In this document: one piece after another, positions 22,278-33,193 of the stretch | Layout of the letters: each line of letters opens with the position of its first letter | How positions within the stretch are numbered: the stretch's first letter is position 1 | NCBI GenBank assembly: GCA_950295325.1 | Contig: OX485809.1 | Location: forward strand, 10,540,001 to 10,604,000 | Source: Polytrichum commune | Taxonomy: Eukaryota > Streptophyta > Polytrichopsida > Polytrichales > Polytrichaceae | Reading direction: 5' to 3' | Length of the DNA stretch: 64,000 nucleotides | Program-made: the position numbers and the translations under genes | The notes under the pieces: model-generated | Databases searched by the model: none | Seen by the model: only the letters and a program-made list of their open reading frames with translations | What the model was told of the DNA's origin: nothing

Positions 22278-22285
22278 AAACATAC

Positions 22286-23581
22286 CTTCCACTGAGGAGA
22301 CTGGGTCTTCGCGTTCTCTCTTTCTTTTGGTGGGCAACCATGTGCCACCCAGACATCTCGTGCAGCCACTATGTTTGCTGCCCAGGACGCCTCAAACGCC
22401 TTTATCTTATTGCCGGACTTCAAGAAAGTTGAAATCTTTCGGAGCTTGTCCCAGTCGTCAGACCACACCAAGAAGGCCTTCCAGTAGCGCAGGTCCGCCT
22501 TCAGCTCATGCTGGAAGTTATCGTCCTTCAGGATGAGCTGCGACGCCTCTAGGCTGTGCTGTCCATCTATGATCCAGAACTCACCATTCTGGATCCGGGG
22601 CCAATCTTTCTCAGTCGGACGGGATGTGAAGCCCTTCGGCATCACGCAAACGGTCTGCCTGTCCCACTTGACGTTGTTCATCAAATTGTTAATTTGCCAC
22701 TTGACACCCCCGCTCTCACGAGACCTCACCACCCACTTGTTTGGCGATTTCTCGCACTTGAAGCAATCAACGTTGAATGTAAAGTGCCTCCCCATGGGCC
22801 AGCAATCCTTTGAGTAAGTGTTGAAGTCTCTTAGGATTCTGGTAGCCTTCACGGCGTCCGGGTTTTCTCCCTTCTTCAAAGGAATTGGCATAACTGGAGG
22901 CGAGCTCACCTCCGCCATCTCTGTTACACCCGATTTTTCCAAGTCATCCCTTGTCCTTTTGGATGGCGTGGACTGTCTGCTGGGCCCGTCCGTCCCCCGG
23001 CTCGCGGATGGCACAGGCCGGGGTGCACTTCTCGAACCTCCTGCCCCGGACACAGAAGGTTTTCTAGGACTCTTCTTCTTCTTGTTCGCCTCGGCGACCA
23101 CACTGTTATACTTGGAGATGTTTAAAGCCAAGGCAGTTAACTTTCTGGCTGTCCAGTACTGGCTCAAAGCGTACTTTGTGAAGTGATTCTGCAGGTTGAA
23201 ATGCTTGGCCTCTTCTCCCACGGTCAGAATGGCGTAATTGTGGGAGAAGGAGTGCTCCATGTAGTGCAAGAGGAGGTTGATGTGGTCCTTCTTGTTTTTC
23301 ATATCCAAAATGACGTAATCCCCCTGGGCCTCTATTGACTCTATTTCCCATGTTTTCATCTGCACCCATTGTTCTGGCTGGTCCGGTCTCGTCTCCAGCT
23401 CGTAGGTGAAGCGCAGGACAAAAAAACCGTCTTCGGTTTTCTCCGGCAGCGCTGTCCACTCCCCCATGAAGTCGATCTTTGGGACGTAATTGTCATTGTC
23501 GTTTGTATCCGACACTGACTGTGGCAGGCTGTCCACCTTCACTGCGAACATCTCGATGGCACTCCTGGTTGATCTAGCCAT
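22286..23581 (-). CDS. Exon 1 of the ParB/methyltransferase-like gene: ParB/Srx-like domain
   Basis: 432 codons starting MARSTRSAIEMF. Residues about 1-160 are a mixed alpha/beta region with no known domain. About 160-240 is a Ser/Lys/Pro-rich linker (KKKKSPRKPSVSGAGGSR). Residues about 250-420 end in a ParB/sulfiredoxin-like segment whose hallmark is FWIIDGQHSLEASQLIL (about 335-351), matching the (V/I)xDGxHRxxA pattern of ParB N-terminal domains, with Ser in place of the usual Arg. ParB-like domains bind DNA/CTP or act as nucleases; here only the fold is suggested. The exon ends at donor GTATGT (22285), next to two ACGAACG palindromes in the intron. Confidence 0.6.
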
Positions 23582-23615
23582 CTGCACAATGATGTACACT
23601 TTTAGTGAAGTATTT

Positions 23616-24054
23616 ACGAACGTTCGTTCATGAGTGGTACCACTAGGCCGCAGACAATGTTGTTTGCATTGTTGGTTTGGTTGTATAACATTTCATATAT
23701 TTGATCTAGAGGCCTTTGTTCATATTTACGAACGATCGTTCGTAAATAGTTTTTGGTCGGTTTAATTTACATTTCACGTTTTTACGAACGTGCGTTCGTA
23801 AGATTGGTATTTGGTTTGAATGATTTCACTTAGTGTGTTTATCACTGACAGTATGTTGGTGTATGTTGTTTTGTATCGTATATTACGAACGAGCGTTCGT
23901 AAAGTTTTGAATTTGTGTTGTGGGTGAAGGGTATTTACGAACGCGCGTTCGTAAAACTCCTTCGCATGGGCTTTGGGTACGGGTATTTACGAACGAGCGT
24001 TCGTAAAAAGGGTTGGGTTAGGCAATGCATTCGCATTTACGAACGCATGTTCGT
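23616..24054. promoter_or_regulatory. Palindrome cluster 4 (seven sites upstream of the ParB/methyltransferase-like gene)
   Basis: Sites start at 23616 (one mismatch), 23728 (AT), 23784 (TG), 23885 (AG), 23937 (CG), 23989 (AG) and 24039 (one mismatch, CATG centre). They are usually framed by TTT..AAA, and the four from 23885 to 24039 are about 50-52 bp apart. The position fits a promoter or 5' UTR intron of the gene starting at 23581. Confidence 0.85.
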
Positions 24055-24819
24055 AAATGTGGCTGGTTTGGCTGTTCACATCTTGTCCGTACATATACGG
24101 TTTCGTATATATACGAATACGTATAGGGTAGAATGTGCTTATTCATGTGTAGAATGCTTGCAAGTGCGTGGTCAGAACGATTGAATTGAACAAAAAATGA
24201 AAAACACAACATATCTGAGCTTCAGAATGATTAGCAAAGCTCAGATTGCATGCAAAACCTGCCAAGGCTCACCCTTCAAACAATGCAAAAGGAAATCTAC
24301 AATGAACCAATTCAGGATGTGGGTTGTAAGGCAAGTTGGATGGAATGTACTCACATTGAAGTGTTCCTTGACAGAAATTGGTTCTCCCTTGCTGAAAAAA
24401 CCACACAACAACACACAAATCTACAATGCCTGTTGTTGAAATGCACTCTTGCACCACTCACTCCTTCACCACACTTTCAAGGCCTCACTCTTTATGTACA
24501 AACCCTAGCGCCTAATCTGGTGCAGCTACAAGCTTCAAGCTTCAAGCTTTCAAATCCCAATATTCAAACTGCAGGTGAATCTACTAGCGCTCTTGCAACC
24601 CTCAAGCTCCCTACTCACAATAAGTCACCTCTCAAGCGAAATATGCAACTCAAACACAACTTCAAGCAAAGTAAAACAAGGCAGACTACAATCCGGCAGA
24701 GCTTCGCTTCGAATATTCTAAGCTCTCCTCTCCTCCTCCTCTCTGTTCCAAATGAGAATGAGAAGAAGTGGGAAGGGCCGCGGGGTGGTGGCCGGCGCCG
24801 TTAGGGTTTACCCTTGGCT
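24055..24819. other. Unassigned sequence between palindrome cluster 4 and the copia insertion
   Basis: A 184-codon open frame (24250-24804) is Gln/Ser/Leu-rich with repeated AAGCTTC and has no domain I recognise. The sequence is interrupted by the copia element at 24820 and continues at 31594 with CACGTAGCG/CACGTGGGG-like blocks. It could be an LTR or gene leader of another element. Confidence 0.3.
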
Positions 24820-25011
24820 TATTGGAAGGTAGTGTTAGGTTGCATCGGTGACATTGTCCCATATGGGTTGTCTACGCTGGTCCTAACCCATACATATAAA
24901 TAAAGGCATAAGGGGAGGAGCTAATCACTCTCTCCATTGTATGCAACCATTGTGTATTGTGTTCTTGCTTCCTACGCTGATCTCTTTGCTTCTTCCTCTC
25001 ATTTCTCAATA
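24820..25011 (+). repeat. 5' LTR of copia element
   Basis: Starts TATTGGAAGG and ends TTTCTCAATA. Contains a TATAAATAAAGGC box (about 24895), likely the promoter. Boundaries are set by comparison with the 3' copy and the TGGCT duplication. Confidence 0.9.
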
Positions 25012-25013
25012 GG

Positions 25014-25025
25014 TTATGGGCCCAC
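25014..25025 (+). promoter_or_regulatory. Primer binding site matching the anticodon region of initiator Met tRNA
   Basis: TTATGGGCCCAC, two bases after the LTR, is complementary to the anticodon stem-loop of plant initiator Met tRNA (GTGGGCCCATAA) rather than to its 3' end. This fits priming by a 5' half-tRNA, as known for Drosophila copia. Confidence 0.65.
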
Positions 25026-25253
25026 TTTGCTTTAGAGCTTAGAGATCAACTTAGGAAAAGGTAGGAGAGAGCCGGATCTGATCGGAGGCGATTTGGAGGT
25101 GTTTCAAGCTTTTGGTAGAGTTTTGGAGTTTTGGAGCACTTTTGGAGCGCCTTGGAGCATTCTTGGACACTTGGACCAGCGTGGAGGACACCTTAGGTTG
25201 AGGTTCATTGTATCTTGAGTGTTTATGTGAGATCGATTCGCATTTTGAGGGTT

Positions 25254-26066
25254 TGAGGTGTTTTGAGTTCCAAAAGGCTTAGGTGTGGCTTTTTGACGGT
25301 TATGTAGTTATTAAGCTTAGTTTTGGAGTGGAAAGGTGCTAACTTGAGAGATCCATCCATTCTATGCTAACTTTGAGGTGTTTTGAGTTCCAAAAGGCTT
25401 AGTTGTGGCTTTTTGATGGTTATCTAGTTATTTGGCTTAGTTTTGGAGTGGAAAGGTGCTGACTTGAGAGATCCATCCATTCAAGACTAACTTTGAGGTG
25501 TTTTGAGTTCCAAAAGGCTTAGTTGTGGCTTTTTGATGGTTATGTAGTTATTAAGCTTAGTTTTGGAGTGGAAAGGTGCTGACTTGAGAGATCCATCCAT
25601 TCTATGCTTACTTTGAGGTGTTTTGAGTTCCAAAAGGCTTAGGTATGGCTTTTTGATGGTTATGTAGTTATTAAGCTTAGTTTTGGAGTGGAAAGGTGCT
25701 GACTTGAGAGATCCATCCATTCTATGCTAACTTTGAGGTGTTTTGAGTTCCAAAAGGCTTAGTTGTGGCTTTTTGATGGTTATCTAGTTATTTGGCTTAG
25801 TTTTGAAGTGGAAAGGTGCTGACTTGAGAGATCCATCCATTCAAAACTAACTTTGAGGTGTTTTGAGTTCCAAAAGGCTTAGTTTTGGCTTTTTGATGGT
25901 TATCTAGTTATTTGGCTTAGTTTTGGAGTGGAAAGGTGCTGACTTGAGAGATCCATCCATTCAAAACTAACTTTGAGGTGTTTTGAGTTCCAAAAGGCTT
26001 AGTTTTGGCTTTTGGATGGTTATATAGTTATTTGGCTTAGCTTTGGAGTGGAAAGGTGCTGACTTG
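25254..26066 (+). repeat. Seven tandem 120 bp repeats in the copia leader
   Basis: Units begin near TTTGAGGTGTTTTGAG at about 25254, 25374, 25494, 25614, 25734, 25854 and 25974, each exactly 120 bp and differing at a few positions. They lie between the PBS and gag, so they are in the genomic RNA leader. Confidence 0.9.
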
Positions 26067-26182
26067 AGTGTATGAGAACCTTGAATTAATTCCAAAGTTT
26101 AAAATCAAATTCTAAAATTTTCGAGGGTTTTTTAGCCGTCGTGGTACATTAAGTGAGTGGGAGCTTGCATTTGAGTTGCAAA

Positions 26183-28576
26183 ATGGCTTCTAGTGAGGGC
26201 GATGGCCACATCACGCTCGACAAGTTCGGCGGCGACAACTTCAACCTCTACAAGTTCAAGTTGGAGATGGTGATGTCCACCAAAGACCTTTGGAAGATCG
26301 TGGGGGGTTCGGAGTTGCCGCCACCGTCCACGGCGAGCGACGAGGTCAAGAAGGCGTACGAGCGTCGATGCAAGAAAGCCTTCGCCATCATTGCCACAAG
26401 TTTGGTGGACAAGGAGTTGGCGCACATCAAAGGGTGTAAAGGACCGGCGGAAGCGTGGAAGACGTTGTGCAACATCCACGAAACCAAAAACTTGTCCAAC
26501 ATCTTGTTCATTAGGCGCAAGTTTTTCACCATCAAGATGGACGAAGGCGCCGACATCCTCGACCACATCAACAAGGTAAAATCTCTCGCCGACCAACTCA
26601 CATGCTTGGAGGTGCCAATGAAGGACGAGGATGTGGTCATGACCTTGCTCGATAGCCTACCGCCTTCATTCGACCATTTGATCACGGCGTTGGAGACGCG
26701 CCCCATGAAGGAGCTCACGTTGGATTTCATCACCGCACGTCTCATGCACGAGGTGTCCAAGAGGAAGGAGAAAGAGCCTCAAGGAGACGATGCGGCCATG
26801 TTGTCCCGCCAACCTCGCACGTTCGACAACAACGAGAGGCGAGGTGAGGGCCCGAGGTGCTACAATTGTGGTAAGTTGGACCACCTTGCTCGCAATTGTC
26901 GATTGAAACGCAAGGTGAATGCCAACATCGCGAGGTCGAGCGATGATTTTGCATTTGTTGTGAGAGATGGGGCGTCTAAAACCTCCACCACTAGATGGAT
27001 AGTTGATTCGGGGGCCTCGAACCACATGACACCGCATAAGCAATTTTTCGACACGTACGAATCCATTTCGGGCCGTAAAGTGTTTATGGGTGACAATGGC
27101 ATCGTAGAGGTCCTAGGCAAAGGCTCCATTCTAGTGGAAACACGTGTGAAGGGTCGTGCACGGAGCATTAGAATGCACGACGTGCTTCACGTGCCCGACT
27201 TGCATTCCAACTTGCTTTCGGTGAGCAAACTCATATCGCGGGGTTTGAAAGTGCATTTCAACACGTTGGGATGCGTGGTGAGGGCGAGTAACGGCGAGAT
27301 GTTGGCCGTGGCGTCGTTGGAGTCCAATTTGTACCAATTGGACACGAAGGTGATGCATGAGGCCGAAACGAGTTCTTTGGCGCATTCGGAGGCCAACTCG
27401 CATCCTTTGGAGCTTTGGCACAAGAGGTTGGGGCATCTCAACGCCAATAGCGTGAAATCGCTCCAAACCATGGTGAGCGGCATGGACGTGCAAGCGGTGC
27501 CCAACGACGTGCATTCGTTCGCGTGCGAAGGATGCGTCCAAGGCAAGCAAGCGAGGCGTCCGTTTCCCACGGAGGGAGGCACCCGCGCCACCAAGATCTT
27601 GGAGCTCGTGCATTCCGACGTGTGCGGGCCGATGAAAACGCCGTCCATCGGAGGGGCAAGGTATTTTCTCACCTTCATTGACGATTTTTCGCGCAAGATT
27701 TGGGTGTATGTGCTCAAATCCAAGAGCGAGGTGTTGGCAAGGTTCAAAGAATGGAAAACCTTGGTGGAGAGGCAATCGGAACACGTAGTGAAGGTCCTTA
27801 GGACGGATAATGGCGGGGAATACATTTCTAAGGCATTCGACGATTTTTTAAGCAAACATGGCATCGCACGCCAAAATTCTTCACCTTACACGCCGCAACA
27901 AAACGGGGTGGCCGAACGGGCCAATCGCACCATCGTGGAGATGGCGCGGTCCATGATTCATGCCCAACGTCTCGGCCACGAATTTTGGGCGGAGGTGGTG
28001 TGCAATACGGTGTACGTGCGCAACCGGTGTCCCACGAAGGCCGTGGAAGGTAAGACGCCCGAGGAAGCGTGGAGCGGGAGGATGCCGCACGTGTCCCACA
28101 TGCGCGTGTTCGGTTGCGTGGCTTATGCGAAGGTGCCGGATCAAAGGCGAACGAAGTTGGACGCCAAGGGCGTCAAGTGTTTGTTCCTCGGATATTGCGA
28201 AGGCACGAAGGCGTACCGGCTCATTTGCTTGGAGACTAAGAAAATCATCAAGAGTCCGGACGTGGTGTTTTTCGAGGACAAAACGCATTTGGAGGATTGT
28301 CCAAGTGGGAGCGTTGGCGAAACACCGGCGGTCAAGGTGGACATATCCGCCAAATCGGACGTGGACGAGTCGGAGGCCAACGGCGACGATCCTTTGGAGG
28401 AGCTCGACATCGAGGAGGAGGAGGAGGATGCGGAGGCCAACATTCCGGCCACGAAATCCACTCGTAGCGCGGAGGCATCGAAACTTGACAACGGTAAGAA
28501 ACCCGCAACCAAAGCACCTCCACCACCGCAACATAGCAATGAAACCATGGGCCATTCTAGGTATCCGGTATCGTGA
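26183..28576 (+). pseudogene. Copia Gag-protease-integrase open frame
   Basis: ATG at 26183 (MASSEGDGHITLDKFGG). Gag with the UBN2-type RxxFFTIKM region leads to a zinc knuckle CYNCGKLDHLARNC (26858 on). Protease shows IVDSGASNHMT (about 26999). The integrase zinc module has HKRLGHLN and CEGCVQGKQ. The core has HSDVCGPM, RTDNGGEY and NGVAERANRTIVEMAR, the three catalytic acids. An acidic linker follows (EELDIEEEEEDAEAN). The frame stops at 28574-28576, shortly after entering the non-coding block, so RT is not joined to it. Confidence 0.9.
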
Positions 28577-29620
28577 TGTAAATACGTACACTATATAGAT
28601 GTGTACGTATTTAATATTGCATTGTGAGTCTTGGTCTTGGAGAAAAATAATAAAGAATAGAAGTAGATTACTTTTTTTATTTACTCATAGTTTATTTTAG
28701 TTATCATTATCTAAAGATAGAAGTGGATAGAAGTTGCTTACCTTTATGTTTACTCATAGTTACTCTTAGTTACCTTTACCAAATGATAGAAATAGATTAC
28801 CATTTTATTTACTCATAGTTTATTTTTGTCTTTTAGTTATCTTGAGTTACTTTGGACCAATGGGTGATTAGAAGCCATGTGATGAGGATAAGAGAGAACT
28901 TTATCTCTCGCATGGATAGGGAGAGGTGGTGAAGGAAAGATGTGATGTGATTATTGGGGGAGAGAAGTTGTAGAGAGAGAGAAGTGGATTCGAAGCTCAC
29001 GGTGTGAGTTGTTTTTGAGAAGAATATGAAATAAAATACGAGGGATTTGTGATTCATGAGAGATCTCACTTGTTGTTTTGGAAGTTAGCAATCAAGATTT
29101 GTGCTTGTTTGAGTGGAGGGAAGTCTGTTGGTTCTTAAAAGAAGAGCTGAGACTTCGACCGACCATAGAAGACGGACAAATTGAAGAATTGAAGGCTTCA
29201 AGACTTGAATGTGTGGTTGCTTGTGGCACGTTGTCTTTTTCTTGTGTGTGTGATTCCAAGCCGGTTTTGGAGGCTAGTTGCATTTCATTTCTGCATCGTA
29301 ATTTGTTTCCTGTGTGACAACGAAGTGGGATTAATGACCCACAAGGTTGTTTGTGACAACGAAGTGGGATTGATCACCCACAAGGTTGTTTTCTGTCGTT
29401 CCCACTGGTGAGGCGCGATTGCTGGTCACCGTGGGTTTGAAAGTTTAGGAGCCAATCTTTCGGACGTCAGCTCGTGTTCTGACGTCCCGTTTTACCCGTC
29501 CGAAGCCCGTGGTTTCTTATCACACTACCCTTACCCTTTACCCATATAAAGCCGCAACAGGATAGGTCGACGGGAAAGAGGTTGAAGATTAGAAGAAATT
29601 GAAGAAATTGAAGACTAGAA
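28577..29620. other. Non-coding block between copia integrase and RT
   Basis: About 1.05 kb of mostly AT-rich sequence. It opens with a perfect hairpin (12 bp arms AAATACGTACAC and GTGTACGTATTT, about 28578-28610). It also contains GAGAGA runs (about 28970) and a 38 bp direct repeat (about 29313 and 29353, core TGTGACAACGAAGTGGGATT). Copia coding similarity resumes at about 29620. It could be a separate insertion or an intron; no target duplication is clear. Confidence 0.5.
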
Positions 29621-31409
29621 GACCAGAAGACTCGATTGAAGACAAGAAGATTTGACGGGTCCGATAAAATCTAGTTGCAGCCAAAAGCCCAGTGCTTTCC
29701 CAAGGTGGAACCCTCTCTACCCGACACTGGATAGGGCACGCAAACCGCTCGGGGAATGGTGGAAGAACCACATTCCGCCGCCCTAAGACAAAGAGCATGC
29801 AAACATGGCAACCATCGGGGAACCTAGGAATGTGAGAGAGGCCATTCAATCGAGTGATGCGAGCGAGTGGGAGTTGGCTATGCAAGAGGAGTTCGAATCT
29901 CTCATTGCCAATGGCACGTGGGAGTTAACTCCGTTGCCGAAGGGCCGCAAGGCCGTGAAATGCAAATGGGTGTTTAAAACGAAAAAAGATGCGAGAGGCG
30001 TGGTGGTTCGTTTCAAAGCAAGGTTAGTAGCAAAGGGGTGCTCGCAAGTGGAAGGCGTAGACTTTAGCGAAACCTTTGCACCGGTGGCCAAATTCAACAC
30101 CATTCGAGTCATACTCGCATTGGCGGCGGCCATGGGCTTGGAGATACATCAAATGGACGTGAAGACCGCATTCTTGAACGGCGAATTGGACGTGGTGATC
30201 TACATGGAGCAACCGGAGGGGTTCGTGTAAAAAGGCCGAGAGCATCTCGTATGCAAGTTGAGGAAAACGCTCTACGGATTGAACCAATCCGGACGAGCAT
30301 GGTACGAATGCATTAACGTGTTCTTCGTGAACAAAGGTTTTACGAGGAGCCATGCGGATCACTCGTTGTATGTTTTGCAAACTTGCAACTACATTGTGAT
30401 TGTCATCATATATGTGGACGACCTCGTGATTTTGTCGGACGACGTGGACATGATCAACGAGTTAAAGGCTAGCCTCGAGCGCGAATTCGAGATGAGCGAC
30501 CTCGGCGAATTACATTTCTTCCTCGGAGTCCATTTCGAGCGGGATAGGAGGACGCGCACCATCACCATGCATCAACGAAGCTACATCGAAACCATTTTGG
30601 AGCGATTCGGCATGAGTGATTGCAAGCCCATCTCAACCCCGCTCGACACCAAGACCTCATTGGCGAAGCTTTCGGAGGAGGAATACGAGGAGCATTCACA
30701 CGAAATGAAGGACATTCCGTACCAAAGGGCGGTGGGGTCGTTGATGTACGCAATGGTGGCCACAAGACCGGACCTCGCATTCGCGGTAAGCGTGGTAAGT
30801 CGGTTTATGTCGGAACCGGGTCCGATGCATTGGATGGCCGTGAAACGAATTATGCGATACTTGAAAGGCACCATTGATATGAGGTTGCGCATCGGAGGAC
30901 AACACATAAACCTTACAGGTTATTCGGATGCGGATTGGGCCGGCGATGTGGAAAACCGAAGGTCTACCTCCGGATACGTTTTCTTCGTTGGAGACGGGGC
31001 CGTGACGTGGAATAGCAAACGACAACTAACGGTGGCTCAATCCACAATGGAGGCGGAGTACATGGCCATGAACCGATGCATGAGGGAGGCCATTTGGCTA
31101 AGGCAACTAATTGAGGATGTAGGTTGTGCACAAGAAGAGGCGACAACCATGATGTGCGACAACCAAGGTTCTATGGCATTAGCTAAGAACCCAACCAACC
31201 ATGATAGGTCAAAACATATAGATGTGCAACATCATTTTATTAGAGAGAAAATCGAAAACAATGTTGTAGAGCTAGAATATTGTCCAACGCAATATATGGT
31301 AGCGGATATTCTTACAAAGGCTTTAGCGAGGGATAGGCATGAGATGTTAAGTGAAATAATGGGGTTGGAGTACAATGCCACCTCGCAAAGTGGGAGTATT
31401 GGAAGGTAG
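29621..31409 (+). pseudogene. Copia reverse transcriptase and RNase H
   Basis: The linker (RARKPLGEWWKNH) ends in TAA just before 29790. RT then runs from MATIGEPRNVREAIQSSDAS through FKARLVAKGCSQVEGVDFSE and HQMDVKTAFLNGELD to a TAA at 30228-30230, where Gln or another codon would be expected. It resumes with LVCKLRKTLYGLNQSGRAWY and catalytic YVDDL (30411-30425). RNase H has YSDADWAGD, QSTMEAEYMAM, CDNQGSMALAKNP and DRSKHIDVQHHFIRE. It ends shortly before the purine tract. Stops make it non-functional as written. Confidence 0.9.
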
Positions 31410-31588
31410 TGTTAGGTTGCATCGGTGACATTGTCCCATATGGGTTGTCTACGCTGGTCCTAACCCATACATATAAATAAAGGCATAAGGGGAGGAGCTA
31501 ATCACTCTCTCCATTGTATGCAACCATTGTGTATTGTGTTCTTGCTTCCTACGCTGATCTCTTTGCTTCTTCCTCTCATTTCTCAATA
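31397..31588 (+). repeat. 3' LTR of copia element
   Basis: 192 bp, indistinguishable by eye from the 5' LTR. Preceded by the purine tract AAAGTGGGAG (31387-31396) and followed by target duplicate TGGCT. Confidence 0.9.
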
Positions 31589-31593
31589 TGGCT

Positions 31594-33160
31594 GCCACGT
31601 AGCGTTCTGCCAATGGCGACGGCCCAATGCCGTCCTTTCATTGGCGACGCTCCACGTGGGGGGATGGGGGGAAATGCAATTGGAGATGGATGTAGATGTA
31701 ATGAAGGGGGGGCGTAAAACATGTGTATATGTATTATATGTAATGGAAGCATTAATCACATTAACTTAAAGAACTTAGTATGAAGACATGAATTTTGATT
31801 ACCGTATGCCCTTAGTACATTTACTATTAGATTCCTTGTAAACATATTTTCAAAACAACCTTAAGTTAATTCGTATTGCACAATATATGCATTTTGTGCG
31901 ATTGCGATGAAGAATCCACCCCCAAGGATGTGTATATGGTGTTGTACAGTATAGAGTTTTCATGAATGAGATAACTTTAAGATTGAACCGTCGTTCTTCA
32001 GGTATATATGACATAGTACTTAAAGGACCCAATTTGAGATTGTTTAGAGGCCCTATTCGCTTATTTACAAGAGGTGGAGGAAAACTCAATCTCCAATAGG
32101 ACGTCAATTGAATCACTTAATTGGGCGTCAACTTGAACTAAAAATTGTACAGTGCATTGAACTTTAATTTTCAACAATGATGGGATTGCATTTAACCAAT
32201 GAGCCATATGGTCAGATATCTCGCTAGAATCAAATGTATGGAATAGGTTTCCAACGAAGAACACACCCCTAAGGATGTGTATATGATGTTTTCAAATAAT
32301 ATACAGTTTTCGTAAACAATATAATATCTTTCAATTCGAACCATGGTTTTTCAAATCACTATTACATTCATAAAGGACCAATTTGAGATTGTGTAGAGAG
32401 GGTATCATCAACTTTGAGCTTGCATAAATTAAGTTAGTGCAGTACGGGTTTTTAGGAGTCAATATTTTTTGTGTGTGTGTGTAATGTATCGTACTAATGA
32501 CAAAACCCTAAACCCTAATACACAACTATCACAAACCCTAAACCCTAACCCTAAACCCTGCATCCCTACATTTTTTTTTTATACCATGCCAATTGTTATT
32601 TTGAGATTCAACATTAATAGATTTCGGGGAAAGCTTTGGTTTGGGCGAAAAGTGAGTGTTGAAATGCTCCATCTTCCCCCTTAATACTCTTCAGTGCTAT
32701 TTGATCACATAATCCAAACATGGGATCATTATAACATGCATGTCTTAAGACTTTACTGTAACTCAACATTTTTATCTAATACAAGCATCCACATACTTCT
32801 GACAGGATGTAAAACACATAATTTTAAGTGTGACTTGTCATAAGTATGGTTTCATTTCTTATGATTACTCTATCATATTGATCATTCCAACTTAATTAAA
32901 CATTTCCATACATGCCATTTTAATTCATTATTCCTATACCTATGGTTACATTTGAATTTAGTCCTAACTTACATCTAGTTATGATTAGATTCATATTATC
33001 CTCAATCTACCCTAGTACAAGCCATTATGGATTAACCCATCTTTTTAATGGTTTTCACACACTTGTGAGCATATTACGGGCGTGATTCGATGTGAATCAT
33101 ATGGGCATTCCTATAATTTTAGGGGCCTCCACAACTTGTTTTTAATTGAGTTTACCTTAG

Positions 33161-33193
<33 letters not shown>

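Larger units (their letters stand above)
12991..23581 (-). pseudogene. ParB/Srx-like + DNA-methyltransferase-like protein gene, split by a retroelement
   Basis: Three exons on the minus strand: 23581-22286, 22162-20838, and 20649-19932 continuing, beyond the inserted LTR element, at 13026-12991. ATG at 23581 follows a 3' splice-like GTGCAG, so a 5' UTR intron is likely. Both introns are short (123 and 188 bp) and in phase 0. The intact product would be about 1,120 residues: an N-terminal region, a Ser/Pro/Lys linker, a ParB-like domain, a helical middle, a beta-class methyltransferase-like fold and an acidic, coiled-coil tail. Two breaks exist: a one-base frameshift in exon 2 (about 21281-21283) and the 6.9 kb insertion in exon 3. 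The exon reads through in frame if the insertion and one copy of its target duplication are ignored. No known plant gene is assigned. Confidence 0.65.
24820..31588 (+). mobile_element. Ty1/copia retrotransposon, 6.8 kb, recent insertion
   Basis: 192 bp LTRs (24820-25011 and 31397-31588) with no visible difference, 5 bp target duplication TGGCT (24815-24819 and 31589-31593), PBS, purine tract and Gag-PR-IN-RT-RH order, which defines Ty1/copia. The LTR ends are TATTG..CAATA rather than TG..CA. The coding region is interrupted by a non-coding block between integrase and RT (about 28577-29620) and by two in-frame TAA stops (just before 29790 and at 30228-30230), so this copy is probably inactive despite its youth. 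Confidence 0.9.

Noticed and set aside
24250-24804. 184-codon plus-strand open frame as a gene.
   Set aside because: No domain, low-complexity AAGCTTC repetition, and no splice or start context; left as unassigned sequence.
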